Assembly (NCBI RefSeq): GCF_018294505.1
Contig: NC_057808.1
Coordinates: 355,372,696-355,436,695 of the forward strand
Reading direction: 5' to 3'
DNA from: Triticum aestivum
Taxonomy: Eukaryota; Streptophyta; Magnoliopsida; Poales; Poaceae
Length of the DNA stretch: 64,000 bases
Shown: piece after piece, positions 34,707 to 45,236 of the stretch
Layout: each line of letters opens with the position of its first letter
Numbering within the stretch: position 1 is the stretch's first letter
Notes under the pieces: generated by a model
What the model was told of the DNA's origin: nothing
Databases searched by the model: none
Seen by the model: the letters and a program-made list of their open reading frames with translations, nothing else
Translations under genes and position numbers: made by a program

Positions 34707-36279
34707 TGATACGTCTCCAACGTATCTATAATTTTTTATTGTTCCATGCTATATTATATTCTGTTTTGAATGTTAATGGGCTTTATTATACACTTTCATA
34801 TTATTTTTGGGACTAACCTATTAACCGGAGGCCCAACCCAAATTGTTGTTTTTTTTGCCTATTTCAGTGTTTCGCAGAAAAAGAATATCAAACGGAGTCC
34901 AAACGGAATGAAACCTTTGGAAACGTGATTTTCGGAACAAACGTGATCCAGAGGACTTGGAGTCTACGTCAAGAAATCAACCAGGAGAGCACGAGGCAGG
35001 GGGGCGCGCCCTCCACCCTCGTGGGGCGCACGTTGCTCCCCTGACATACTTCTTCCTCCTATATATACCTACGTACCCCCAAACTATCAGATACGGAGCC
35101 AAAAAAGCTAATTCCACCGCCGCAACCTTCTGTACCCGTGAGATCCCATCTTGGGGCCTTTTCCGGCGCTCCGCCGGAGGGGGCATTGATCACGGAGGGC
35201 TTCTATATCAACACCATAGCCTCTCCGATGATGTGTGAGTAGTTTACCTCAGACCTTCGGGTCCATAGTTATTAGCTAGATGGCTTCTTCTCTCTCTTTG
35301 GATCTCAATACAAAGTTCTCCACGATCCTCGTGGAGATCTATTCGATGTAACCTTCTTTTGCGGTGTGTTTGTTGAGACCGATGAATTGTGAGTTTATGA
35401 TCAAGTTTATCTATGAACAATATTTGAATCTCTTCTGAATTCTTTTATGTATGATTGGTTATCTTTGCAAGTCTTTTCGAATTATCAGTTTGGCTTGGCC
35501 TACTAGATTGATCTTTCTTGCAATGGGAGAAGTGCTTAGCTTTGGGTTCAATCTTGCGGTGTCCTTTCCTAGTGACAACAGGGGGAGCAAGGCACGATTG
35601 TATTGTTGCCATCGAGGATAACAAGATGGGGTTTATATCATATTGCATGAGTTTATCCCTCTACATCATGTCATCTTGCTTAAAGCGTTACTCTGTTCTT
35701 ATGAACTTAATACTCTAGATGCATGCTGGATAGCGGTCGATGTGTGGAGTAATAGTAGTAGATGCAGGCAGGAGTCGGTCTACTTGTCACGGACGTGATG
35801 CCTATATACATGATCATACCTAGATATTCTCATAACTATGCTCAATTCTATCAATTGCTCAACAGTAATTTGTTCACCCACCGTAATACTTATGCTCTTG
35901 AGAGAAGCCACTAGTGAAACCTATGGCCCCTGGGTCTATTTTCCATCATATTAATCTTCCAACACTTAGTTATTTCTTTTGCCTTTTATTTTACTTTGCA
36001 TCTTTATTTCTCTTTATCATAAAAATACCAAAAATATTATCTTATCATCTCTATCAGATCTCACTCTCGTAAGTGACCATTGAGGGATTGACAGCCCCTT
36101 TATCGCGTTGGTTGCGAGGTTCTTATTTGTTTGTGTAGGTGCAAGGGACTCGTGCGTGATCTCCTACTGGATTGATACCTTGGTTCTCAAAAACTGAGGG
36201 AAATACTTATGCTACTTTACTGCATCACCCTTTCCTCTTCAAGGGAAAACCAACGCACTGCTCAAGAGGTAGCAGGTCA
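34702..36279. repeat. 5-bp target-site duplication around solo LTR B
   Basis: GGTCA at 34,702-34,706 and 36,275-36,279, perfect. Confidence 0.9.
34707..36274 (+). mobile_element. Solo LTR B (TGATACGTCTCC family), plus orientation
   Basis: 1,568 bp, TGATACGTCTCC...AAGAGGTAGCA, perfect 5-bp target duplication, no internal domain. TATA-like CTATATATAC at about 35,057-35,067. Same family as solo LTR A (3062-4628, opposite orientation). Short open frames inside it are not genes. Confidence 0.9.
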
Positions 36280-36737
36280 CTACTGGTATGTCGGTCAACA
36301 CTTCTAATTCTATTATGCATTTTTCTAATAATGAGATTATTAATAATGCACATCAATTAGGAGTTTCACTAGGTAGTAACGTTAGTGAAATTTCCAACTC
36401 TGTTAATGATCTCCTAGATTTGAAAACGGGACGCGCTTTAGAAACGATTCGAAACTTAGCAGCAGTAAAACCCATGAATGATGCAGATGTCGATGCGTTG
36501 GGGGTCAGGGTGCTCGATAATTTTTGTGCGGATCTTGCACCATCCATTCCTGAGTTAGAGGAAGAGGATGATACTTTTGAGGCTACAGTAGTTCGATCCA
36601 CTGAGCCCGGTTGTGAGGACCGGGTGGAGGATCAAAGCAAACCTAAATGCAAGTGGAAGTGGAAGATCTACCCTGCTTCAGCGGTACGTAGGAGTGCTAG
36701 GATCCGAACTACTAAAAAATTTCATGATGAAATATGA
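36275..36737 (+). pseudogene. LINE ORF1, C-terminal part
   Basis: Frame continues from solo LTR B to a TGA at 36,735-36,737. The product is hydrophilic, with an acidic patch (ELEEEDDTFEA) and a basic C-terminus (KPKCKWKWK, RRSARIRTTKKF) that could bind nucleic acid or act as nuclear signal. The stop overlaps the ORF2 start in the tetranucleotide ATGA, which suggests ORF2 is made by termination-reinitiation on one RNA. Confidence 0.7.
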
Positions 36738-37564
36738 AAGGAATCTTTTGGAATAGCAGAGGTCTGAAAGACTTGGCTAAAATAAGGTTTCTTGCAGATG
36801 CGTCTATCGAGCATAGATTGGATTTTATTGCTCTCTCGGAAACTAGTAGAGATAATTTTGCGCCCCAGTTTCTTAATACTTTATCGGGAGGTGTCGATTT
36901 CGATTGGCACTGCCTGCCTCCGAGAGGAAGATCGGGTGGGATCTTACTTGGAGTGAGATGCGATTCGCTGGACGTCCGAAGTGTAGTGATGGGAGATTTC
37001 GCAGTTAAGTTTCGGGTTAGGTCGAAAGCTGATGGGTTTAACTGGGCTCTGGTGGCGGTCTATGGTGCCGCGCAGCCCGAGCTCAAACCAGAATTCTTGG
37101 CGGATCTTGTTCGAATTTGCGGCTCTGAGCAGCTCCCAATTCTGGTTGGGGGTGATTTCAATATCATTAGGAGGAGAGAGGAAAAGAATAATGATAACTT
37201 CGACGACAGGTGGTCGTTTATGTTTAATACCATTATTGAAAGCTTGGATCTAAGAGAGATAGAGCTTTTGGGTAGAAAATTTACTTGGGCTAATGCTTTG
37301 CCAAACCTGACGTTTGAGAAGCTGGATCGAGTCCTAGCGAGCGTCGAGTGGGAACATGAACTTCCTTTGGTAACGGTCCAGGCACTCTCGCGTGGAATTT
37401 CTGATCACACGCCTTTATTTGTGGACTCGGGTGAGCCAACCCACATGGGGAACAAAAATTCCTTTTCATTCGAGCTGGCATGGTTTGAATGTGAAGGCTT
37501 CTTGGATCTGATAGCCAGGGAATGGGCTAAGGATGCAGGAGGTAGGACTTCGGTTGAGCGCTGA
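36734..37564 (+). pseudogene. LINE ORF2: APE-type endonuclease domain
   Basis: Nicks target DNA to start target-primed reverse transcription. Starts at ATG 36,734. Motifs of the exonuclease/endonuclease/phosphatase fold: WNSRGLKD (N), ALSET (E), VGGDFNIIRR (GDFN), KLDRVLAS (D-R), GISDHTPL (SDH). These include all the usual catalytic residues. The frame is uninterrupted for 276 codons, then hits TGA TAG at 37,562-37,567, after which the same frame continues into the linker to RT. Confidence 0.85.
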
Positions 37565-37567
37565 TAG

Positions 37568-39161
37568 AATAAGATAAGGCATTTGAGAAGTTTCTTGCGG
37601 GGGTGGGCTAAGCATCTTAGTGGGATTTATAAGGTCGAAAAGGAAAGGATCCTTACACTTATTCAGTCCCTAGATTTAAAAGCCGAGTCCACAATTTTGC
37701 AAGCCACGGAGCTTCATGCTAAACTGGAGGCAGAGATGAGGTTGAAAGAGCTTCTCCGTGAAGAGGAATTAAAGTGGGCGCTGTGGGCTAAGGTTCGCAA
37801 AGTTGTCCAGGGGGACGCGAACACTCAATTCTTTCACTTGATCGCTAATGGCAAGCATAGAAAGAAGAGAATCTTTCAGCTTGAACAAGATGAAGGAGCG
37901 ATTTTAGGACAGGATAACCTAAAATTATACATAACCGAATACTACAAGCAGTTGTTTGGGCCTCCGGAGGATAATTGTGTGTCCCTGGATGAGTCCAGGA
38001 TTGAGGATGTGCCTCAACTTACTGCTGATGAGGATGATATTTTGATTGCCCCGTTTTCGGAGAAAGAGGTGTTTGAAGCTATTGCGCAGATGGATTTCCG
38101 GCGGAATTCTATAAAAAGTGTTGGCATATTATTAAGGGGGTTTACTACTAATGTTCCATGATTTATTCTCTGGACAGCTTCAGTTATTTCACTTGAATTT
38201 ACAAGAACATTGCTTCCTAAGAAAACGGAGGCTGTGAGAATTGAGCAGTTCAGGCCGATCTGTCTTCTCAATGTTAGTTTCAAAATTTTCACCAAGGTTG
38301 GGACTAATAGGCTCACGCAGATTGCACATTCTGTGGTGCAACATTCCCAAACTGCTTTCATGCCGGACAGAAACATCCTAGAAGGGGTTGTGGTCCTTCA
38401 TGAAACGCTCCACGAAATCCACACGAAAAAACTAGATGGAGTTGTTTTTAAGGTGGATTTCGAGAAAGCGTATGATAAAGTCAAATGGCCTTTCCTTCAA
38501 CAGGCCTTGCGTATGAAAGGTTTTGATGAACCCTGGCGTCGCCAGGTAGAAAGTTCACGCAAAAAGGGAGTGTTGGAATTAAAGTGAATGATGACATAGG
38601 TCATTATTTCCAGACACATAAGGGCCTGAGACAAGGGGATCTGATGTCTCCTATTTTGTTCAACATTGTAGTTGATATGTTGGCAATTCTGATAGGAAGG
38701 GCTAAGGAGGCTGGTCAGGTGGGTGGCTTGGTGCCTCATCTAGTTGATGGTGGTGTGTCTATCCTACAGTACGCCGATGATACGATCATCTTTATGGAGC
38801 ATGACTTGGCAAAAGTGAGAAATATGAAGCTGGTGTTATGCTTATTTGAACAATTGACCGGGTTAAAGATTAACTTTCACAAAAGCAAATTGTTCTGTTT
38901 TGGAAGAGCCAACGAGGAACAAGAGGCTTATAGGCAATTGTTTGGGTGCGAATTGGGGGCTTTACCTTTAACTTGCAAAATGGATCTGTTTATCATAAAG
39001 AGATTCATTGTTCCTGACCCTGCTTCACCTTAATTGTTATTTGAACAAAAAGATTTACGTATTTAGGTATACCAATTCACCATCGTAAGCTGACAAACAG
39101 AGAATGGAAGTGTATCGAGGATCGCTTTGAAAAGAAACTGAGTTGCTGGAAGGGCAAGCTC
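37568..39161 (+). pseudogene. LINE ORF2: reverse transcriptase
   Basis: Copies LINE RNA at the nick. Linker with RSFLRGWAKHLSGIYKVEKE and GDANTQFFHLIANGKHRKKRI; RT blocks RPICLLNVSFKIFTK, QTAFMPDRNILEGVV, VFKVDFEKAYDKV, KGLRQGDLMSPILF and catalytic YADD at 38,770-38,781. The block that should read N-K-A-P-G-P-D-G near 38,095 is missing: the flanks join with a small deletion, then a TGA at 38,159-38,161. A frame change occurs near 38,585. An 86-bp stretch (38,975-39,060) unlike LINE sequence interrupts the codons after the QLFGCELGALPLT block. Confidence 0.8.
38975..39060. other. 86-bp extra segment inside LINE RT
   Basis: The LINE frame before it ends ...GALPLT and after it resumes with YLGIPIHHRKL in continuity. 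The segment has no similarity I can see to the rest of the window and no clear terminal repeats; it may be filler DNA left by break repair. Confidence 0.5.
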
Positions 39162-40046
39162 ATGTCATACGGAGGCCGATTAATTCTGATAAATTCGGTT
39201 CTCACGAGTATGCCTATGTTTCTCTTGTCGTTCTTCGAAGTCCCAGTTGGAGTTAGGAAAAGACTGGAATTTTATCGATCCCGATTCTTCTGGCAGAGCG
39301 ATGAACTAAAAAGAAAATACAGACTCGCCAAGTGGGATATTATCTGTCGACCGAAAGACCAAGGGGGTCTTGGCATTGAGAATCTTGAGGTCAAGAACAG
39401 ATGTCTTCTCAGCAAGTGGCTGTCGAAGTTATCTTTCGAGACTGATGCCACTTGGGCGCAGATCCTCCGTAGTAAGTATCTTTACTCCAAATATTTGTCC
39501 CAGGTGACAGCGAGGCAGACTGGCTCACCATTTTGGAAAGGGCTTATGAGAGTCAAATTAGTCTTTTTTAATAGGACAAAGTTTATTATCGGCAATGGTG
39601 CTAGCACACGATTCTGGGAGGATACTTGGCTCGGAGAAACCCCCCTTGCACTTCAATACCCGTCTCTGTATCGTATTGTTCAACGATGTGATGCTTTCGT
39701 TGCAACGGTACTTCAATCCATTCCCCTTAATATTCAGTTCAGGAGGACGCTAGTCGGTAATTGTTGGGGAGAATGGCTTCATCTAGTGAGTAGACTGATG
39801 GAAGTTCAGCTATCTCAACAGCCCGATAAATTACGCTGGAAGCTTACTAGGTCTGGAGAGTTTACAGTTAAATCAATGTATCTTAATGTTATCAATTCAA
39901 GCTCTATTCCTAGTTCCAAATATGTTTGGACTGACAAAGTTCCTTTGAAAATTAAAGTGTTTATGTGGTTTGTACATAAACAAGTCATCTTAACCAAGGA
40001 CAATTTGGCAAAGCGTAACTGGACAGGACCTACTAGGTGTAGTTTC

Positions 40047-41832
40047 TGTTGGAAATATGCCCTAGAGGCAATAATAAAATGGTTATTATTGTATTTGCTC
40101 GTTCATGATAATTGTCTATTGTTCATGCTATAATTGTATTAACTGGAAACCATAATACATGTGTGAATACATAGACCACAACATGTCCCTAGTAAGCCTC
40201 TAGTTGACTAGCTCGTTGATCAATAGATGGTTATGGTTTCCTGACCATGGACATTGGATGTCATTGATAACGGGATCACATCATTAGGAGAATGATGTGA
40301 TGGACAAGACCCAATCCTAAGCATAGCACAAGATCGTGTAGTTCGTTTGCTAAGAGCTTTTCTAATGTCAAGTATCATTTCCTTAGACCATGAGATTATG
40401 CAACTCCCGGATACCGTAGGAATGCTTTGGGTGTACCAAACGTCACAACGTAACCGGGTGGCTATAAAAGGTGCACTACAGGTATCTCCGAAAGTGTCTG
40501 TTGGGTTGGCATGAATCGAGACTGGGATTTGTCACTCCGTATGACGGAGAGGTATCTCTGGGCCCACTTGGTAATGCATCATCATAATGAGCTCAATGTG
40601 ACTAATGAGTTAGCCACAGGATCATGCGTTACGGAACGAGTAAAGAGACTTGCCGGTAACGAGATTGAACGAGGTATTGGGATACCGACGATCGAATCTC
40701 GGGCAAGTAACATACCGATAGACAAAGGGAATTGAATACGGGATTGATTGAATCCCCGGCATCGTGGTTCATCCGATGAGATCATCGTGGAACATGTGGG
40801 AGCCAATATGGGTATCCAGATCCCGCTATTGGTTATTGGCCGGAGAGGTGTCTCGGTCATGTCTGCATGGTTCCCGAACCCCTAGGGTCTACACACTTAA
40901 GGTTCGGTGACGCTAGAGTTGTTATGGGAAATAGTATGTGGTTACCGAAGGTTGTTCGGAGTCCCGGATGAGATCCCGGACATGACGAGGAGCTCCGGAA
41001 TGGTCCGGAGGTGAAGATCGGTATATTGGACAAAGGGTATTGGAGTCCGCAATTGTTCCCGGGGTACCAGGCTATGGCCAGCATGTCCGAAAGGGGTTTC
41101 GGAGGCCCCGACAAGCGTTGGGGGGGGGGGCTTATGGGCCAAGGGGAAGGGGCAAACCAGCCCACTAAGGGGCTGTGCGCCCCTCCCAACCCCTCTCACG
41201 TAACCAGGAGAGGTGGGGGCGCCACCCCTAGGGCAGCCGCCCCTCCCGGCTTGGGGGGCAAGTTTCCTAGGGGGTGGGGGCGCCCAAACCCATCTAGGGT
41301 TTCCCCTGGCCGCTGCCTCCTCCTCTAGATCCATCTAGAGGGGCCGGCCCCCTCTCCCCTTCCCCCTATATATAGTGAGGGGGTGGGAGGGCAGCCACAC
41401 CCTTCCTTTGGCGCAGCCCTCTCCTCCTCCAACTCCTCCTCCTCCTCCTCCTCCTCCTCCTCCTCCTCCTCCTCCTCCGTAGTGCTTAGCGAAGCTCTGC
41501 CGGAGAACCACGAGCTCCATTGCCACCACGCCGTCGTGCTGCTGGAGTTCTCCCTCAGCTTCTCCTCTCCCCTTGCTGGATCAAGAAGGTGGAGACGTCC
41601 CCGGGCTGAACGTGTGTTGAACGCGGAGGCGCCGTCCGTTCGGCGCTAGATCGGATCTTCCGCGATTTGAATCGCCGTGAGTACGACTCCATCAACCGCG
41701 TTCTTGTAATGCTTCCGCTTAGCGATCTTCAAGGGTATGAAGATGCACTCCCTCTCTCTCATTGCTATCATCTCCTAGATTGATCTTGGTGACACGTAGG
41801 AAAATTTTGAATTATTGCTACGTTCCCCAACA
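40047..41832 (+). mobile_element. Solo LTR C (Angela-type Copia)
   Basis: 1,786 bp, TGTTGGAAATATGCCC...TTCCCCAACA, perfect target duplication. TATA box (CCTATATATAG) at about 41,365-41,374, downstream of it a CTC/TCC microsatellite. Exactly the same length as the C3 5' LTR (59,231-61,016) and closely similar, so it derives from that subfamily, not from the C2 subfamily (LTR about 1,720 bp). Confidence 0.9.
41421..41477 (+). repeat. (CTC)n microsatellite
   Basis: About 18 units of CTC with one interruption (AACTC near 41,430). It creates poly-Ser and poly-Gly open frames that are not genes. Confidence 0.9.
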
Positions 41833-42206
41833 GTTTCTGTGATCGGGACGAAACTATCAAACACCTTTTTCTTGATTGCCCGTTGGCCAAAGTTCTACGG
41901 CGGACGGTCCACATTGCATTTAATATTACTCCTCCGAGTTCTGTCAGCACGTTATTTGGAACGTGGCTTAACGGGATAGAGTCCGAAACAGCAAGACACA
42001 TTCGCGTAGGAGTATGTGCTTTATTGTGGGCAGTCTGGAACTGCAGAAATAATTTGGTTTTTAACAGAACAACAAATATTCATTTTTTGCAGGTTATCTT
42101 CCGAGCCACTGCGTTGATCCTTATGTGGTCGCTACTCACTCCGACGGAGGCCAGGGATATCTTCAACCGGTTTGGAGGGCAGTCATGTAATAGGATAGGC
42201 AATTAG

Positions 42207-42400
42207 TTTACCTATCTTTCTTATGCCAGCCGGTTGTGGCTTTTTTGGCTAGTTTGTTATTGGCCTTTTGGCTCTTTGTGAGCTTTCCTTTACTTTCGTT
42301 GAGACTTTAAGACCTTGTTGAACCTATTTGCTTATTTAGAAAGTTGGCCGTATGCATCGTTCTGATGCAGAGGCCGGGGAGCCCCCCTTTTCGAAAAAAA
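42207..42400 (+). other. LINE 3' UTR and short A tract
   Basis: Follows the ORF2 stop; ends CCCCTTTTCGAAAAAAA, the kind of 3' end that I associate with Triticeae LINEs. The target duplication cannot be verified because the 5' end is not clear. Confidence 0.75.
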
Positions 42401-42855
42401 TATATGACAAAACCACATGAGGAGACAAATGATTTCAGTAAGTTTATTAGTGGTATGTTGTATTTGAAGAATGAACACCAAGAAGAAGATGGCCTCTAGG
42501 AGATTTCATTGTAATTCTTAGTTGTAAGAGTTAATATGTAGTTGTAATAGTTGCTGAGATAAAGTTTTTTTTCCGAATACGTTGTTGAGATAAAGTTACA
42601 TCTGTTTCTAAAAAAAATGATATGTAATGCCTGCAAATTCTGCATTAATTCTTCCACATTGCTTTTTTAGCCAAGAAATTTCTCGTTACTTGTTTCGGGC
42701 CGAAGTCTGGTATTTTTCCGACGATTTGTTGTAGTCCTGAAAAGTATTGTCCGTTTAGATTTTCTGTCCTACTTAAAAAGAACATAGGGTTGTGCCGCTT
42801 GCTCATCCTTACTTCAACCTCTCCCCTCCCCGCCCTTCTCTGTTTTTATTTAAAA
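42401..42855 (+). other. LINE flank with a short open tail
   Basis: From about 42,408 to a TAG near 42,500 one frame reads KPHEETNDFSKFISGMLY and then a short acidic end. It could be a last-exon remnant of a gene hit by the LINE, or chance. The rest is AT-rich non-coding sequence. Confidence 0.2.
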
Positions 42856-45234
42856 CTAGGTAATTGCCCGTGCGTTGCAACGGGGTATATCTGTTCTAAT
42901 AGTTGAATACCAAGACCAATCTTGTCTTCTTTTTCTTTTTCTTTCACCCACTATCTTCATTTCTCCGCCTACTCAATCCAAGCTCGCCACCTTAGTCAAT
43001 GATGCATCTCTCTCATAATCTATCCCTCCACCCCTACTCAAACATGCACTTTAATGTTCTAAGGATGACAATGCCTCATATTTTGCTTCTATTATTGGGC
43101 ATCCAACCAATTCATGTCGCCGTATTACCACAAGACTATAGGTGCATTATATTTGCCACCACATTAGAGGGAAATAATGTCATGGAAATCGATCAATCAT
43201 AGTCACATGACAAACCGAGTTCTAATATAGTTTTTGAGCCATTTATTTTTCATATACATTTATTGTAATCAAGTAAGAATAATTAAATCATGGTTCCTTT
43301 TTTAGCAGAAATGTATTCAACGTTGTGAGCATCGATGGCAAGGAACTTTGACCCTTATTAGCTAAGATCTACCCCACAGGCGCTTAAGATATTCAAATAC
43401 AATGTTGTGTCATTGCTTCAGCTTCATTTAACTGTCGTATTCTTTGTAGTACACTTTATCCAAATACAATAGTATGCAATTTAACAATGAATTTTTTTAC
43501 CAAAAAATTGAACAAAGCTTGTTAAAATCATTTTCATGAACCAAATAAATGCATACTCATCTTATAGTACAAGGAAATTTTGAATTAAGCATTTCTTATA
43601 GATTTACAAGTACACTGAAAAGTTCCCGCTGATCACAAAGTTGTTGTGCTGGCCAAGCTTTTGGGCTCGCTACCAATGATGCAAAGGTTATCCCTCTGCC
43701 CATATTTCATAAACATAATTATGTAGAGATCATGCTTAGCTTCTTCAAATGCTTGCACTAATTAGAATGAGATTTTGTAAAGAAATGTCCAAGTCTTGGA
43801 TTTAACCATGCTACATGCACGAAAGAGTGAAATTTCTCTGTCGCATCAATCATACATGCATATGTTTCTCAATTAAAAACACAAAAAACTTATCTTGTTG
43901 CCGGTGGTGAATCCTTGTTTCCTGCTGATTGCCATCTCGGAGGAGTTCCATACAATTGCATGAAACAACATGAGATTCTTCACTGAACTAATGCGCTAGT
44001 TGTGGTGCAAGAGTCATGGCACGTTCCCTGCTGCAGAAAATATGAAGCATAGTGATCCATTTTCTATTGATCGTGGCGTAATGGGCGACACGTTCCGTAG
44101 TGCCCCAGCGTTAGGAGGGAGATCGGGAGGAGTTGGGGAGAAGATTTTTACTGCATGCAGGAGCTGCACGATTTCCTTGGCTGTGTCCGCATGAGATCCT
44201 GGTAAACATCACAAAGCTTTCGCCGTGTTACGACCTCAGGCTACCAGCCAAGGGAGACCTCTAGGTGGAAGAGGCACCGGCCATTCACAATTTGACCCAC
44301 AAGAGTTTGTAGTTCCTCCATGCGAAGCACCAACCACAAAAAAAGGAACAAAGATAATTCACAGTCTAAAGGAAGCACGCCCCAAACTCAACAAGATCCG
44401 ACTGAATTCTTCGTAATGACAGCCTAGTGCACGTCGACGTACTTGATGCAGTTGGCAACCTCCTCGATTCGTGGAAGAGCCGCGGCGATCTGCTCTAGCG
44501 CCAACGTCGGCCGCCTCCTTGAGGCCTTCATCCGCACTCCCTTTACGCGCGGGGCCGGGCGCCTCCTTGAGGCCTTCATCCGCACTCCCTTTACGCGTGG
44601 TTTGCTTCTAGGATGTTCTTGACACGCTCGAGCATGACGTTCCCGAGACGTCGCTCATTGTCCGCCTCCACGGCAGGACCGGCCTGCGTCCGTGGTAAGA
44701 TTCTGTATTATGTAGTCCCACTTCGTCCATCCCTCCCCTCACGATATATTCCACCCTTCCACCAATTTTCTCCCCTCTTGGTTTTCCATAAAGAAAAAAA
44801 ATTACCTGGCCGGACAAACCCAATCTTTGGTAACACAATCAATTTTCCTGTGGTAATCAATCTCTTCTTTGGTAACGCAAATCACGCAATAAATTTATAT
44901 ATGCTATAATGGCCCTCCCTCCTCTCTCGTATTTTCCATCCATGCGCTGCAATCTACGTGAGAGGGGAGAAAATTGATTGAAAGAAGGAAGGAAATTGAT
45001 GACCGTTTCATTGAAATAAGGAAGGAGAGATTGATCACCGTTTGATTGAAAAAAGGAAAGAGTTGGATGACCGTCATGAATGAATTGATTGCGTCTGGTT
45101 ACCTTACGTGATGAGGATAAAACCGGCAACCGGCAGGGAGAAAATCGCTACAGGGGAGCGTACGAGAGGTTGGACGAAGAGCGGGCGACGTAAGAGGGGA
45201 AACGGAACACTCCGTTTCTTTTAAGTAGTACAGA
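42856..45234 (-). mobile_element. Candidate non-autonomous Helitron
   Basis: On - the 3' end has a hairpin (CCCG.TGC-loop-GCA.CGGG complement, 42,867-42,884), then seven bases and CTAG, followed by T: the layout of Helitron 3' termini. At the other end, on -, the sequence starts TCTGTACTACTTAAAAG, a TC start, with a perfect 8-bp-arm hairpin GAAACGGA/TCCGTTTC at 45,199-45,218. No Rep/helicase is present. It includes GC-rich pieces (44,220-44,700) that look like captured gene fragments. The base before TC is T, not the usual A, which lowers confidence. Confidence 0.5.
44512..44597. repeat. Tandem duplication of a 48-bp unit
   Basis: CGCCTCCTTGAGGCCTTCAT and the next 18 bases occur at 44,512-44,549 and again at 44,560-44,597. 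Inside the GC-rich patch of the candidate Helitron. Confidence 0.85.
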
Positions 45235-45236
45235 AA

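Larger units (their letters stand above)
40042..41837. repeat. 5-bp target-site duplication around solo LTR C
   Basis: GTTTC at 40,042-40,046 and 41,833-41,837, perfect. Confidence 0.9.
39162..42206 (+). pseudogene. LINE ORF2: C-terminal zinc-binding region, split by solo LTR C
   Basis: Downstream of RT, plant LINEs carry a zinc-binding domain (zf-RVT). Here MSYGGRLILINSVLTSMPMF, RFFWQSDELKRKYRLAKWD and FWEDTWLGETPL are followed by LRWKLTRSGEFTVKSMYLN and CSFC at 40,046. The Angela-type solo LTR follows (40,047-41,832), and the zinc domain resumes at 41,838 in phase (DRDETIKHLFLDCPLAK...WAVWNCRNNLVF) and ends at a TAG at 42,204-42,206. Apart from the insert this part is open, so the LINE was mobile not long before solo LTR C arrived. 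Confidence 0.85.
22404..42400 (+). mobile_element. L1-type LINE, split by three LTR-element insertions
   Basis: Non-LTR retrotransposon on +. ORF1 (RNA-binding) is at 22,420-24,213, 33,880-34,706 and 36,275-36,737. ORF2 (endonuclease, RT, C-terminal zinc domain) is at 36,734-40,046 and 41,838-42,206. The 3' UTR ends in a short A tract near 42,394-42,400. The pieces join in phase when the inserts are taken out with one target duplication each. About 7 kb of LINE is present. Its own 5' end may start at 22,404 or lie left of G2. ORFs have a handful of stops and frameshifts, so it is inactive. Confidence 0.85.

Noticed and set aside
41335..41649. Poly-Gly and poly-Ser open frames
   Set aside because: Produced by the CTC microsatellite inside solo LTR C.
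44600..44700. Peptide DVLDTLEHDVPETSLIVRLHG, faintly like part of an origin recognition complex subunit
   Set aside because: Too short and the similarity is only from memory; not enough to name a captured gene.
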